DNA of 64,000 nucleotides from Gorillibacterium timonense (lineage in GTDB: Bacteria > Bacillota > Bacilli > Paenibacillales > NBRC-103111), in the NCBI RefSeq assembly GCF_001457415.1, contig NZ_LN881723.1:124001-188000 (forward strand), read 5' to 3'. The translations under genes were made by a program, and so were the position numbers. Of the stretch, positions 27,106 through 36,800 are shown piece by piece (position 1 is the stretch's first letter; each line of letters starts with the position of its first letter). The notes under the pieces are model-generated. The model was not told the DNA's origin. It did no database searches and saw only the letters and a list, made by a program, of their open reading frames with translations.

Positions 27106-27274
27106 CGTGTCTTTCCCCTCCATCAAATCGGTAGAATCTGATAGTATATACTCCGCTGCGGTTGCGGAGTTGCGAAGCGTCATCAAAAAAAATGATGCAG
27201 GGACGCGGATTTTCGGGTGAACCCCATAGCAATTTGAAGGCCAGGGACGGTTTTCCTTTTTTGATAAAGAACGG

Positions 27275-27778
27275 TTAGTCGGTTGCCACTTGCCCATCAG
27301 ACACCAGGGTGCGGGCGGCCTTTCGGTATTGTACCAGCATAGCCAGCCGCCAAGGGAGAAGCATGCCGAATGCAAGCAGGAAGAACAAAGCGCCCGTTTG
27401 TCCCAAACTGACGTACTGCTCCACATAATCGTGAAGGATCAGCCGAATCACGAGCAGCACAAGCAGGATCACAATAAAGGCTTTGGAGCGCTTCAAGTAG
27501 ATGTGCCCCTCAATAGCTTCAAACTTCGATGTGCGAATCAGCGGATAGGAAAAGAACAGAGCTCCCGCCAGAAAAGCCAAGAGCCCCCATGTGAACGGGA
27601 TGCGCATGAATGGAAAAATGAACATCGCAAAGCCGGTGCTCATGCCGAGTGGCGGAATGATGATCTTACGCTCGGAGGTGGGACGTCCGGCAGCCTTCAG
27701 CCGTATGCCGATGACCGATAAAGCGAATAACGCCGATACGATCAGCGGAAGAAGATGAACATTTAATCGCAGAGACAT
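27275..27778 (-). CDS. ccdC: CcdC-family membrane protein
   Basis: 167 residues, about five membrane helices. It closely resembles Bacillus subtilis CcdC in the segments PPLGMSTGFAMF, FFSYPLIRTSKFE, YLKRSKAF and FFLLAFGMLLPWRLAML. CcdC is linked to cytochrome c biogenesis by its position in Bacillus beside ccdA, but is not essential for it. Here no ccdA is adjacent, so the link is by family only. Confidence 0.85.
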   Translation of the reverse strand: MSLRLNVHLLPLIVSALFALSVIGIRLKAAGRPTSERKIIIPPLGMSTGFAMFIFPFMRIPFTWGLLAFLAGALFFSYPLIRTSKFEAIEGHIYLKRSKAFIVILLVLLVIRLILHDYVEQYVSLGQTGALFFLLAFGMLLPWRLAMLVQYRKAARTLVSDGQVATD

Positions 27779-27862
27779 CGGAGCTCCCCTCCTAAATGAG
27801 AATACATCTCATTATAACCCGGAATGCTTCCGGAAAGAAAGGCCACCTCCGCGGCTGACGCA

Positions 27863-28069
27863 TCACTTATACGCTCTCCCCTGCGTCAAGATACAAGGCA
27901 CTCCGTGACCGACCGCCCCCGGCTTCGCCATATGCTCCAAGTAGCGGATGCCGCGGGGACATTGCTGCTTGCATACTTGGCATGTATCGGACGACACCAC
28001 CTTCATGTTGTAGCGATTTTTGTCATGGGACGACAAGGGTTCCTTCTTTTTCGCTGCCGCTTTGGCCAT
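27863..28069 (-). CDS. Small cysteine-containing conserved protein
   Basis: 68 residues with an ideal AAGGAGG before the ATG. A basic N-terminus (AKAAAKKKEP) is followed by TCQVCKQQCPRG and a later GVPCILT, giving four cysteines that could bind zinc. Not recognised. It reads leftwards towards ccdC with about 85 bases between them. Confidence 0.65.
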   Translation of the reverse strand: MAKAAAKKKEPLSSHDKNRYNMKVVSSDTCQVCKQQCPRGIRYLEHMAKPGAVGHGVPCILTQGRAYK

Positions 28070-28334
28070 CGTTCATCCTCCTTCCCGTCCGGCTGCTTCC
28101 GCCGAATCCGGGTTCTCCGTATACCATATGAACCAGACTGGGCGAATGTCCCTGTTCACGGGAAAGAAGGAAGCTCCCCTTGGTGGTTGACCCCTCTCAT
28201 GCTACACTTAATGCGTAATTCAAACCGTTTGGACGAACGCAGCGGATAGGGAATTCGCCTGAAATGAGGCGGAATCCAAAATCAAAGCACGCTCTAGAGG
28301 AAATCCAACCGATTGGCTAAAGGAGGACCGATGG

Positions 28335-29078
28335 ATGACATTGAATCTGCGCATGCTGGGTACGGGTGGGGCTTTTGCCAACCATTTTGACAACAACAAT
28401 GCACTGTTTGAGGAAAATGGCTTCACGCTGCTTGTGGATTGCGGCATCACGGCACCGCGCGCTTTACATGAAATGGGGGTAGACCTCGGGAAGATCGACG
28501 CGATTCTAATCTCACATCTGCATACAGATCATGTCGGCGGGCTGGAGGAGCTGACCTTTCGAATGAAGTTTCAGCTCGGCAAGAGGCCCCGGCTGATTGT
28601 ACCGGAAGAACTGGAGGCTCCGATCTGGGAGCATACCTTGCGGGGAGGTTTGGAATACCCGGAAGCCGGGGTAACGAAACTGACCGATTATTATGAAGTA
28701 ACGGTCCTGAAGAATCGTGTGCCGGCCGAGCTGGCGCCCGGTTTCACCATTGAAGCTTTACCCACCCGGCATATTCCGGGCAAGCCGAGCTACTCCCTGG
28801 TGATTCAGGACAAGCTCTTTTACAGCGCGGACATGGTTTTCGACCGCGCGCTGCTTGAGGAAATGGTTTACGGGCGCAGTTGCCGGTACCTGCTTCACGA
28901 GTGCCAGTTCACCCCTCCAGGCATCGTCCATACGACGCTGGAGGAGCTGTTGACCCTTCCGCAGGAGATGCAGAAGGCCATCTATTTGATGCACTATGAG
29001 GACGACATAGAGTCCTATATCGGCCACACCGGGACGATGCGGTTCCTCCGTCAGCGTGTCCCCTATGAGTTTGACTGA
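28335..29078 (+). CDS. Metallo-beta-lactamase-fold hydrolase
   Basis: 247 residues. The metal-binding motif HLHTDH lies at about 55-60, with further ligands expected at His in TRHIPG, Asp in SADMVF and the late His in MHYEDD. The closest class is RNase Z/AtsA-like MBL-fold enzymes. RBS AAAGGAGG precedes ATG 28335. The substrate (RNA, sulfate ester or phosphodiester) cannot be assigned. It converges on the GNAT gene. Confidence 0.88.
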   Translation: MTLNLRMLGTGGAFANHFDNNNALFEENGFTLLVDCGITAPRALHEMGVDLGKIDAILISHLHTDHVGGLEELTFRMKFQLGKRPRLIVPEELEAPIWEHTLRGGLEYPEAGVTKLTDYYEVTVLKNRVPAELAPGFTIEALPTRHIPGKPSYSLVIQDKLFYSADMVFDRALLEEMVYGRSCRYLLHECQFTPPGIVHTTLEELLTLPQEMQKAIYLMHYEDDIESYIGHTGTMRFLRQRVPYEFD

Positions 29079-29102
29079 CTCCCATCCGATAAACTGTTAG
29101 CC

Positions 29103-29561
29103 TTACAGCCTCTTCTGCATCCGAACATGAGGAATTCCCGCATCCAAAAAGGTCTCAGGGGAAACGGTTTCGTACCCCAGCTTGCGATAAAACGGCTCCG
29201 CCTGGCACTGGGCGTCGAGAACCGAATAGTCCGCTCCGGCTTTCTTGGCGTCTGCCTCCATAGCGAGGATGAGGACGCGGCCCAGTCCGGTTCCGCGGTA
29301 TTCAGGAAGAACGGCGATCCGTTGAAGCTTCACGGTCGGTGGCGATTCCTTATAGCTGCGGTAGCGTCCCGTCGCGGCGGGTTTCCCGTCGACCTTGACC
29401 AGGAAATGGCGGCATGCGTCCCAGGATGCGTCGAACTCATCGATTTCTTCATCGGAGGGGACGTTTTGCTCCTCCACGAATACCTGAACGCGGATAGCAA
29501 AACACGCCTGCAGATCCTCTTCATTTTGCACGGAATGAACCGTAATTCGCTGCTGGGTCAT
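29103..29561 (-). CDS. GNAT-family N-acetyltransferase
   Basis: 152 residues. The acetyl-CoA pocket is QRIAVLPEYRGTGLGRVLI, motif A with the R/Q-x-x-G-x-G/A signature. The N-terminal stretch CFAIRVQVFVEEQNVP is typical for the ElaA/YjcF-like branch. Substrate unknown. Monocistronic. Confidence 0.88.
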   Translation of the reverse strand: MTQQRITVHSVQNEEDLQACFAIRVQVFVEEQNVPSDEEIDEFDASWDACRHFLVKVDGKPAATGRYRSYKESPPTVKLQRIAVLPEYRGTGLGRVLILAMEADAKKAGADYSVLDAQCQAEPFYRKLGYETVSPETFLDAGIPHVRMQKRL

Positions 29562-29705
29562 AAGTATCTCATCCTTTTCAGATCAAGTGGGGTTCTGCTA
29601 GAACGTGTTTGCAACACGCTCTATTTGGAGAATGACTGTCAACGTGGTCGGGAATTTGGTACAATAGGAGAGCACTGATTCGCTTTCCAAAGGAGTTTTA
29701 CCGCA

Positions 29706-30131
29706 ATGATGAATATTGCATTTTTCCTGCTTCCCAAACGGGACGTCGTCTGTCTAACTCCGGATACGACACTCCGGCAAACACTTGAGAAGATGGAGCA
29801 TCACCGTTTCACCTCCGTTCCCGTCTTGAACGAGGACGGCAGCTATTTAGGAACGATTACCGAAGGCGACCTGCTCTGGTTTCTCAAGAACAACATTCAG
29901 ATTACCTTTGAGAATGCGCACCGTCACTCGCTGTCGGAGGTTCCTCTAAGGCTGCAGCATCAAGCTGTTCGCATTGATGCGACCATGGAGGATCTGCTGA
30001 AGCTGGTCCAAACCCAGAACTTCGTGGCGGTCGTCGACGACACGGATCGCTTCATCGGGATCGTCCGACGCAGCGAGGTCATTGATTATTGCGCCAAGCT
30101 GATTTTGAAAGACACTCCCGCACGCATTTAA
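29706..30131 (+). CDS. CBS-domain-pair protein
   Basis: 141 residues with two CBS repeats (about 14-65 and 80-133), the first with TSVPVLNEDGSYLGTITEGDL. Stand-alone CBS pairs bind adenine nucleotides, for example c-di-AMP in Bacillus DarB, but similarity here is not close enough to claim that ligand. AAAGGAGTTTTACCGCA precedes the ATG. A promoter-like TACAAT (29657) and a 6-bp hairpin (29604-29618) lie upstream. Confidence 0.82.
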   Translation: MMNIAFFLLPKRDVVCLTPDTTLRQTLEKMEHHRFTSVPVLNEDGSYLGTITEGDLLWFLKNNIQITFENAHRHSLSEVPLRLQHQAVRIDATMEDLLKLVQTQNFVAVVDDTDRFIGIVRRSEVIDYCAKLILKDTPARI

Positions 30132-30164
30132 CTGGTTAACAATCAAACCGCTTTTTCGTAGAAA

Positions 30165-30210
30165 ACAGCTCCCCTTCCGCCGGTAGATTCCGGCTGGAGG
30201 GGAGCTTTGT
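30165..30210. terminator. Bidirectional terminator between converging genes
   Basis: AGCTCCCCTTCCGCCGG pairs with CCGGCTGGAGGGGAGCT around a 6-base loop, followed by TTTG on the plus strand and A/T-rich sequence on the minus side. Confidence 0.75.
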
Positions 30211-30239
30211 ATGTCCGCGGGAAAACTTGATCATAATTA

Positions 30240-30587
30240 TCAGGGCTTCGCGACAAGAAATGCGCCGCCGAGGATGAGGATGATGCCAATCCATTGTGCA
30301 GCGGACATCGACTCGCGGAAGAGAACGACGCCCGAGATGGCACCAAGCACATACGCCATGGACTGAAGCGGGTAGATACGGCTTAAGTCGAAGCGGCTGA
30401 GCGCGTAGAACCAGATGACCGTCGCAACGCCGAACAGGACGCAGCCGCCCAGCATGACCGGATCGGTGAGCAGTGGAACAATATCTGCCGCCGAGCGCAG
30501 CGGATGGCGGTTCAGGGCGTATTTCCACATCGTCTGGCCGCTGACAAGCAGGATGACATTACAGAATACGATCAGCAGGGCGATCAT
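30240..30587 (-). CDS. Small EamA/SMR-like four-helix transporter
   Basis: 115 residues with four membrane helices. It has half-EamA character (LSRFDLSRIYPLQSMAYVLGAI, QWIGIILILGGAFLV), as in the ArnE/ArnF flippase subunits and SMR pumps. It overlaps the DUF2304 gene by 29 bases. With the glycosyltransferase and DUF2304 it forms a three-gene set often found for transfer of a sugar on polyprenyl phosphate across the membrane. A flippase role is inferred. Confidence 0.82.
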   Translation of the reverse strand: MIALLIVFCNVILLVSGQTMWKYALNRHPLRSAADIVPLLTDPVMLGGCVLFGVATVIWFYALSRFDLSRIYPLQSMAYVLGAISGVVLFRESMSAAQWIGIILILGGAFLVAKP

Positions 30588-30924
30588 CTCCGGCTTCCTC
30601 CCTTTGCGATTTCAGCAGAGCAACCTCCTGCGTTAGCCGCGTCATTTTGCGGTCGAGCTTGGTAATGACTGTCGTCAAGTGAATAATGAAGACAAGGGAG
30701 AACAAGAAGCCGATAAAAAAGAGCAGCGACGTTCCATAGACGATTCCCATAGCGGAAGCTAGTCCGTTCAGCAGCTTCGGGAACACGCTGAAGATCAGCA
30801 TGACAAACCCAAGAATCAACCACAGGAGCGAATAGCGCTCAGAGATCTTGCGGCGCCGGATCATTTCGACCACGGAGCCGATGAACAGCAGGCAAAAAAC
30901 GACCGACAGGACATAAATATTCAT
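30559..30924 (-). CDS. DUF2304 membrane protein
   Basis: 121 residues with three membrane helices (about 2-18, 33-50, 63-88) and a C-terminal helix with coiled-coil character (TKLDRKMTRLTQEVALLK). DUF2304 proteins usually accompany a dolichol-phosphate-mannose-synthase-like glycosyltransferase and may anchor it. It lies four bases after the glycosyltransferase stop and overlaps the transporter start. Confidence 0.85.
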   Translation of the reverse strand: MNIYVLSVVFCLLFIGSVVEMIRRRKISERYSLLWLILGFVMLIFSVFPKLLNGLASAMGIVYGTSLLFFIGFLFSLVFIIHLTTVITKLDRKMTRLTQEVALLKSQREEAGDDRPADRIL

Positions 30925-30928
30925 GGCG

Positions 30929-31627
30929 TCAGTTCACATTCCTTATCCGTGTCATGATGACGGCCAGTGACACTTTGATCATATAGTACATCGACTTGAA
31001 CGGGGTGATGGACGACTTGCCCGCCGCACGGCTGTGCATTTGAACGGAGGCTTCCTTCACGGAGAAGCCCATGCGTTCGAGCAGGACGACCGCCTCTACC
31101 TCTGGATAATCATCGGGATAGTAATTAGCGAACACCTCGATGACATCGCGATTGACCGCGCGGAAGCCCGACGTCGGGTCCGTGATCCGTTTGCCCACGG
31201 TCCATTTGATCATCCAGGAGAAGAAATTGATGCCGATGCCTCGAAAGAGGCTCGGGGTGTAATCCGTCTCTTCGACGAAGCGCGAGCCCACACAACAGGC
31301 AGCCTCTCCGTTCGCGACGACTGCGATGATCTTCTCCAAATCCGCCGGATCATGCTGGCCGTCCGCATCGATCTGAATGGCGATATCGTACCCGTTCCGG
31401 AACGCAAACAAATACCCTGTCTGAACCGCACCGCCGATGCCCAAATTCACCGGCAGATCGACGACATGGGCAAGCCCGGTCGCCTTCGCCACCCGACTCG
31501 TATCGTCCTTGGAGCCGTCGTTCACGACCACAATGTCGATGTCCGGGTGCCATCGCTTCACAGAGCCAAGCACGGCCTCAATGCTGTTCTCTTCATTATA
31601 GGCCGGGATGATAACCAACGATTTCAT
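30929..31627 (-). CDS. Family 2 glycosyltransferase (polyprenyl-phosphate sugar type)
   Basis: 232 residues. GT-A fold with the start VIIPAYNEENSIEAVL, the NDGSKDDTS region and the catalytic DADGQHDP. It lacks the C-terminal membrane helices of GtrB/DpmA-like enzymes; the adjacent DUF2304 protein may supply the anchor. ATG 31627 follows GAGGAG; 14 upstream in-frame codons lack a site. First gene of the trio glycosyltransferase-DUF2304-transporter. Confidence 0.88.
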   Translation of the reverse strand: MKSLVIIPAYNEENSIEAVLGSVKRWHPDIDIVVVNDGSKDDTSRVAKATGLAHVVDLPVNLGIGGAVQTGYLFAFRNGYDIAIQIDADGQHDPADLEKIIAVVANGEAACCVGSRFVEETDYTPSLFRGIGINFFSWMIKWTVGKRITDPTSGFRAVNRDVIEVFANYYPDDYPEVEAVVLLERMGFSVKEASVQMHSRAAGKSSITPFKSMYYMIKVSLAVIMTRIRNVN

Positions 31628-31703
31628 GCAGCTTATCTCCTCAATTCGATTCGGAGCGCGTTTGGACACTCAACTTTATAGTATACCGCCGGATGAAAAG
31701 AAA

Positions 31704-31740
31704 ACAAGCTCGAATCGTGGAAGGACACGTTCGAGCTTGG
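31704..31740 (-). terminator. Terminator after the TsaA/TrmO-like gene
   Basis: On the minus strand AAGCTCGAA pairs with TTCGAGCTT and is followed by GTTTTCTTTTC, 20 bases after the stop at 31760. Confidence 0.7.
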
Positions 31741-31759
31741 CTTTAAGCAATCTTATGCC

Positions 31760-32236
31760 TTAGAACTGAAAGACCTTCCCCCAGTCATACTCCCCGGAGG
31801 TTTCCACACTTTGCGGCCAGTCAGCGCACCAATCCGGAACGATGGGTTTCTCCACCCGATCAAGGCTCGGCGTATAGGGCTTAATGTCCAGCACCGGCGA
31901 GCCGTCCTCCGCATCGATATAGGCCAATCCAATGACTCCGTTTGCCATATCCACATAGGTGACATGCACGCAGGTCAATGCAAGGGGGTTCGGCCGCTCC
32001 GGAGAACGCGTCGCAAAGGTTCCGAGCTTATGCGGTGAGCCTTTATAGGGGCTTGGCTCCACCAGCTTGGCTCGCGCCTCCTTGTTGTCACATTGATCAA
32101 ACCACCAAAGCACTTGAATGTAACCAAAGCCCTCCAAATTCGTCAATGCAGGAATATACGCTTTTTCCAACTCCAAGCGCATTCCGTTTTCGTCTGATCG
32201 GACTTTTCCGATTCGGTTGACAACAAATTGATCCAT
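31760..32236 (-). CDS. TsaA/TrmO-like SAM-dependent methyltransferase domain protein
   Basis: 158 residues. The TrmO fold is shown by GTFATRSPERPNPLAL near residue 73 and IDAEDGSPVLDIKPYTPSLD near 111. TrmO methylates N6 of threonylcarbamoyladenosine at position 37 of certain tRNAs. This is a single-domain short form, so its substrate may differ. Monocistronic with its own terminator. Confidence 0.85.
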   Translation of the reverse strand: MDQFVVNRIGKVRSDENGMRLELEKAYIPALTNLEGFGYIQVLWWFDQCDNKEARAKLVEPSPYKGSPHKLGTFATRSPERPNPLALTCVHVTYVDMANGVIGLAYIDAEDGSPVLDIKPYTPSLDRVEKPIVPDWCADWPQSVETSGEYDWGKVFQF

Positions 32237-32428
32237 ATTCCAAACTCCCGTTCATTTTATTACGGCGCCGTACCTCTAACTATACCGATGGATGGGCATA
32301 CTACAAGCCCTTTTTTTATAAAAATTGGAAGTTGCAAAAGACTGTGGAAAGTGGGCAATCGACTCCGGTGCTAGTGGTGATAGGATTGCTTGCCCTCCTC
32401 GCTTACCGCTTCTCCATGGAAAGCTAGC

Positions 32429-32457
32429 TTGACATAAGCCGGCTTCTTTGTTATTTT
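32429..32457 (+). promoter_or_regulatory. Sigma-A promoter of the Xre/membrane-protein operon
   Basis: TTGACA (32429-32434), 17-base spacer, TATTTT (32452-32457). It lies 46 bases before the TTG start at 32503. Confidence 0.65.
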
Positions 32458-32462
32458 CATTA

Positions 32463-32480
32463 TGGAAAGCAAACTTTCCA
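32463..32480. promoter_or_regulatory. Operator at the transcription start of the Xre gene
   Basis: TGGAAAG CAAA CTTTCCA, a perfect 7-bp inverted repeat placed where transcription should begin. A further half-site TGGAAAG is at 32417. It is likely bound by the encoded Xre protein for autorepression. Confidence 0.65.
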
Positions 32481-32502
32481 TTTCGACTGACGAGGTGATC
32501 TA

Positions 32503-32706
32503 TTGAAGAACAGACTGGAGGAAATACGCAAGGAGCGCGGCATTAAGCAGGAAGAGCTTGCTGCGGCTTTAGAGGTATCCCGGCAAACGATCGGCTCTCT
32601 TGAAAATGGGAGATACAATCCATCTATCCTTCTAGCGTTCAAAATTGCACGTTTTTTTGACATGACCATTGAAGAAATCTTTATCTATGAGGAGGAAACA
32701 CCATGA
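32503..32706 (+). CDS. Xre-type helix-turn-helix regulator
   Basis: 67 residues, just one HTH domain (IRKERGIKQEELAAALEVS, then RQTIGSLENGRYNPS). It starts at TTG 32503 behind GAGGTGATC. Its stop overlaps the next gene by four bases (ATGA). Such pairs of a small Xre protein and a membrane protein are common in Firmicutes, where the regulator controls the pair. Confidence 0.9.
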   Translation: MKNRLEEIRKERGIKQEELAAALEVSRQTIGSLENGRYNPSILLAFKIARFFDMTIEEIFIYEEETP

Positions 32707-33119
32707 AAAGAAGGAGCTCCTTTTATGTCGTCATGCTGATTGCGGGCCTCTGCTGTATTGCGGCCAGCTTCTTTTTACACAGTGAGGAAACGAAGCCCCT
32801 ATCTGGCAGCTTGATCGGAGTCGGCTCGGGTTTTATTGGGCTGAGCATTTCGAATCTGCGGATGAAGCAGATGGAACGGAACAATCCCGAGCTGGAAAAG
32901 CAAGCCCAAATCGAATTTCACGATGAACGAAATACCCTCATTCGCAATCGCGCCAAGGCGAAGGCCGGTGATATCACGCAGTGGCTGATTATGGGCATCG
33001 CCTACGTGACGATTCTTATATCCGCTCCCTTATGGGTTACCTTGGTTGTGGTGCTCGTATTCCTCTTCTACAATGTCTTAGGTCTTTATCTGATGAACCG
33101 ATTCCAAAAGGAAATGTAA
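32703..33119 (+). CDS. Membrane protein coupled to the Xre regulator (DUF2178-like)
   Basis: 138 residues with two helices near the N-terminus (about 8-25 and 34-50), a charged middle (IEFHDERNTLIRNRAKAKAG) and two more helices (about 93-131). The DERN..IRNRAK segment is typical for the DUF2178-like partners of small Xre regulators. Function unknown; a role in stress or membrane sensing is only guessed. Confidence 0.75.
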   Translation: MKRRSSFYVVMLIAGLCCIAASFFLHSEETKPLSGSLIGVGSGFIGLSISNLRMKQMERNNPELEKQAQIEFHDERNTLIRNRAKAKAGDITQWLIMGIAYVTILISAPLWVTLVVVLVFLFYNVLGLYLMNRFQKEM

Positions 33120-33155
33120 CGATTGATTCCTTGGGGGCTATAAGGAGGCGGAAAA

Positions 33156-33782
33156 GTGATGAGAGCTATTCGCGAACAACTAAGCAGCAGAAATTTGCTA
33201 CGGCGCGTACTTTTTTCAACCCTATTCTTTCTGGTGCTGTTTTTTGGGATCATGATCATCAGCCACTTGATCCTTCCGGAAGGGGTTCTGAAAAACAAAA
33301 ACCCTTTGCAGAATTGGGAAACCTCGAACAATACGTATGTGCTCACTCTACAAATTTTCTTATATAATATGCTTTCTGTGTTGGTGATCAGTTTCGGAAG
33401 TCTCTTTGGCCAAAAAAAGGAATCGGAAGCTCAGTATCTTTCGATCGGATACCTTGCCTTCTTTGCCCAGATCTGCATCAACGGAGTGGTGCTCGGCACC
33501 TGGTCCTTCTCCATGGGAGGCGAAGCCGTTCCGCTGCTGAACCGAATCACTCGCACCTTCGATCTCGTACACAGGGCTGGGCTCTGGGAGATGATGGGGC
33601 AGTTGCTCATCACCTGTGCTCTCGCCCACATCGCCACGATATTGACGAGCGGCAAAACGACCGTGACACGGAAATTTAGGGAGATTCACCTGACGAGATC
33701 CGAATCGATTGTCCTCATAACCGGGTTCGCGTTGATGCTGACGGGTGCGATTATCGAGAGCCTTGCTATTCATAGCTTGTAG
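33156..33782 (+). CDS. Multi-pass membrane protein, possibly SpoIIM-like
   Basis: 208 residues, five or six hydrophobic segments (about 20-38, 64-84, 98-116, 148-165, 183-203). The order of a lumenal stretch, membrane helices and a late HRAGLWEMMGQLL segment is faintly like stage II sporulation protein M/DUF95 proteins, but the match is weak. AAGGAGG lies 13 bases before ATG 33156. It is 36 bases behind the previous gene, so it may be in the same operon. Confidence 0.65.
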   Translation: MMRAIREQLSSRNLLRRVLFSTLFFLVLFFGIMIISHLILPEGVLKNKNPLQNWETSNNTYVLTLQIFLYNMLSVLVISFGSLFGQKKESEAQYLSIGYLAFFAQICINGVVLGTWSFSMGGEAVPLLNRITRTFDLVHRAGLWEMMGQLLITCALAHIATILTSGKTTVTRKFREIHLTRSESIVLITGFALMLTGAIIESLAIHSL

Positions 33783-33841
33783 CTCTCTCGCATCATCGAC
33801 AAAAAATCCTGTCCATCTATTTTTTTTGGTATGATGATGTC

Positions 33842-36800
33842 ATGATAAAGAATCCTACTCTTACCAAAATCGCTATTATCCTGCTGTTTCTCAGCATTCT
33901 TTTTGGTCTTCGTCTCACTTGGTTCAGCCTCTTTCAGACCGCCGAGCCTGCCCATGTCGTCAATGGGGTGCTAGATTTGCGCGGCCGGGATCTGGTAAAG
34001 GCCAAATTAGTCAAGCTGGACGGCGAATGGAGCTTCTATCCTTCTCAATGGATCTCCTATTCGGATCTTGCCGCCTCCACCCAATCTCCCCTCTCGCTTC
34101 AGGTACCGGGAGACTGGAGCCGCGCGCTGAAGCCGGATCCTGCTTCCTCGTATGGGTTTGGAACTTATCGGCTGCGCATTCTTGTAGATCCGCTTAAGCA
34201 GCCGGTTTCTCTGTGGATCAAACAGGTTCAATCCGCTTCCGCTGTAGAGATCAATGGGACTCCCCTGCCTGAGAATGGAAGAGTGTCGAAGAATCGCGAG
34301 GAATACAAACCAAATACCACCTCGTATACGGCGCCCTTTTATTCGGAAGGGACAACCGAAATCGAAGTGCTGCTTCGTGCAGCAAACTTTGACCATCCCT
34401 ACAAGGGCGGCATCGGAGGGCCTGTCTATTTTGGCTCCAAAGAGGCTGTGGATCGGACACACTTTTATACCGTAGGCTTTCAATTGCTTACAACGATCAT
34501 CCTGCTGCTGCATGGACTCTACGCCTGCATCCTTTACTTTTTCAACCCCAAAGAACGCGCATTATTTCTCTTCGGGCTCATGACCCTCTCCGTAACGATC
34601 ATCCTTCTGTTCCGAAATGACGGCTTTGTGCTTGCGGCGTTGCCGATTTCGTATACCGGGTCGTTAAAATTCCGATTGATTGCTTTCTTATGGCAAAACC
34701 TTCTTATCCTGCTTGTCTTTCGAAAGTTCACCTCAGGAGCCGGAATCAACAAAGGATTGCGTCTATACATAACGGTTCTTTCTCTCTATACGGGATTTTT
34801 GTTGATCGCTCCCGCTTCATGGATCAATACCTCCAATCACATGGGGTTGGTTCAACTGGTAGCGCTTATCCCTTATTTCGGGTTGATCTACAGCATGGGG
34901 CGCTTGATCCTCACTAAGCGGGAAGAGAAAGATGTCGTCTTTCTGTTGTTATCCGGGGCAGCGATTCTATCGAATCAAATGTGGAATGTTTGGGATTTGA
35001 ACCAGCAGGTCGTACTCGTCTACTATCCGTTGGATGTGCTCGCCGCCATTGTAGGCTTTTCAGCTTTTTGGTTCAAAAAATACATTCGCAATGCCCAAGA
35101 GAAAACGGAACTAGCGGACCAATTGAAAAAGGCTGACAAGCTCAAGGATCAGTTTCTGGCCAATACCTCTCATGAGCTGCGAACGCCGCTTCATGGGATT
35201 CTCAATCTTGCACAGAATGTCATGAACAAAGAGGAAGACAAGCTCACCGAAAGCAGCCGTAAAGAGATGGAGCTGTTGGTTAACGTTGCCCGCCGCATGT
35301 CCCACATGCTGGGTGATCTGCTGGATGTTGTCCGTCTCCAAGAGCATCGCATTACCTTGCAGCAAGAGCCTCTCTCCATTCAGTCAGTAGTTCCCGGAGT
35401 GATCGGAATGCTTTCTTATATGACGGAGGGCAAACCGATCCAGTTAACCATGTCAATCTCGGAATCCATGCCGCTTGTTCTTGCCGATGAAAAGAGGCTG
35501 GTTCAGGTTCTCTTAAACCTGGTCCATAACGCACTTAAATACACCGAAGAAGGGTCTATTACCGTTTCGACTGAAGAACAGAATGGACGCGCCTTCATTC
35601 AAGTAACCGATACCGGGGTCGGCATGACCCAAGAGACCATGGCGCGAGTGTTCCTCCCCTACGAGCAAGGACCGCATGGGATTCGCGACGGGCGGGGAGT
35701 TGGTCTGGGCTTAAGCATCTGCCGGCAATTGATCGAGCTGCATGGAGGAAGCCTGACCATCCAATCGGACCTCGGCAAGGGCTCCGTCTTCCGCTTTGAT
35801 CTGCCGCTCGCCGATGCCGTCGGCCGACTATCGAGCCTGCAGAAGCCCTCTCTACGATCTATTCCGGTGACAGATGAGTCCCTTCCCCACATGACAGAGT
35901 GGGGCTATTCGGAACAGGATACCCGAAAAAGCTTGCTCCCCGGATCGATTCCGCCGCTGTTGACGGGCGCCAAGGTGAACATCCTGGTGGTGGATGACGA
36001 CCCGGTTAATCTGAATGTGCTCAGCGGCATTCTCACAAGCGAGCCTTATGCGCTAACCGCTGTGAATTCGGCCCATGAGGCTCTGGATTGGCTGAACACA
36101 AGACAGTTCGACTTGCTCATTGCCGATGTCATGATGCCGGCGATGTCGGGCTATGAACTTACGCAAAAAGCCCGGGAGAAGTATTCGATCTCCGAGCTTC
36201 CGATTCTGCTGTTGACCGCACGCAGTCAGCCTGCGGATATCTACACCGGATTTATCTCCGGCGCCAATGATTATGTCACGAAGCCGGTCGATGCCATGGA
36301 GCTCAAATACCGCATTCGGGCGTTAATTGCCATGAATCAATCCTATAACGAACGACTGCGGATGGAAGCGGCTTATTTGCAAGCGCAGATTCAACCCCAT
36401 TTTTTGTTCAACACCTTAAATTCCATACTCGCGCTAAGTGATATCGATACCAAAAAGATGCAGGAGCTCGTCAGCGCGTTCATCTCCTTCCTGCAAATCA
36501 GCTTCGACTTTCAGAATACCAATCAGCTTGTTCCCCTCTCACATGAATTGAAGCTTGTTGAAGCCTATTTACAAATTGAGCAGACGCGGTTTGCAGAGCG
36601 GCTGTCCGTAGTGTGGAAGGTAGAGCCGGACATTCGCGTCCAGATCCCTCCCCTTTCCATCCAACCGCTGGTTGAGAATGCCGTCAAGCACGGGCTGCTC
36701 GATCGCCCGGAAGGCGGCACGGTTCAGATTCGGATCGCTCGTCTGAATCATGAGGTACGAATCGAAGTACAGGATAATGGACAAGGCATGGATCAGGGAA

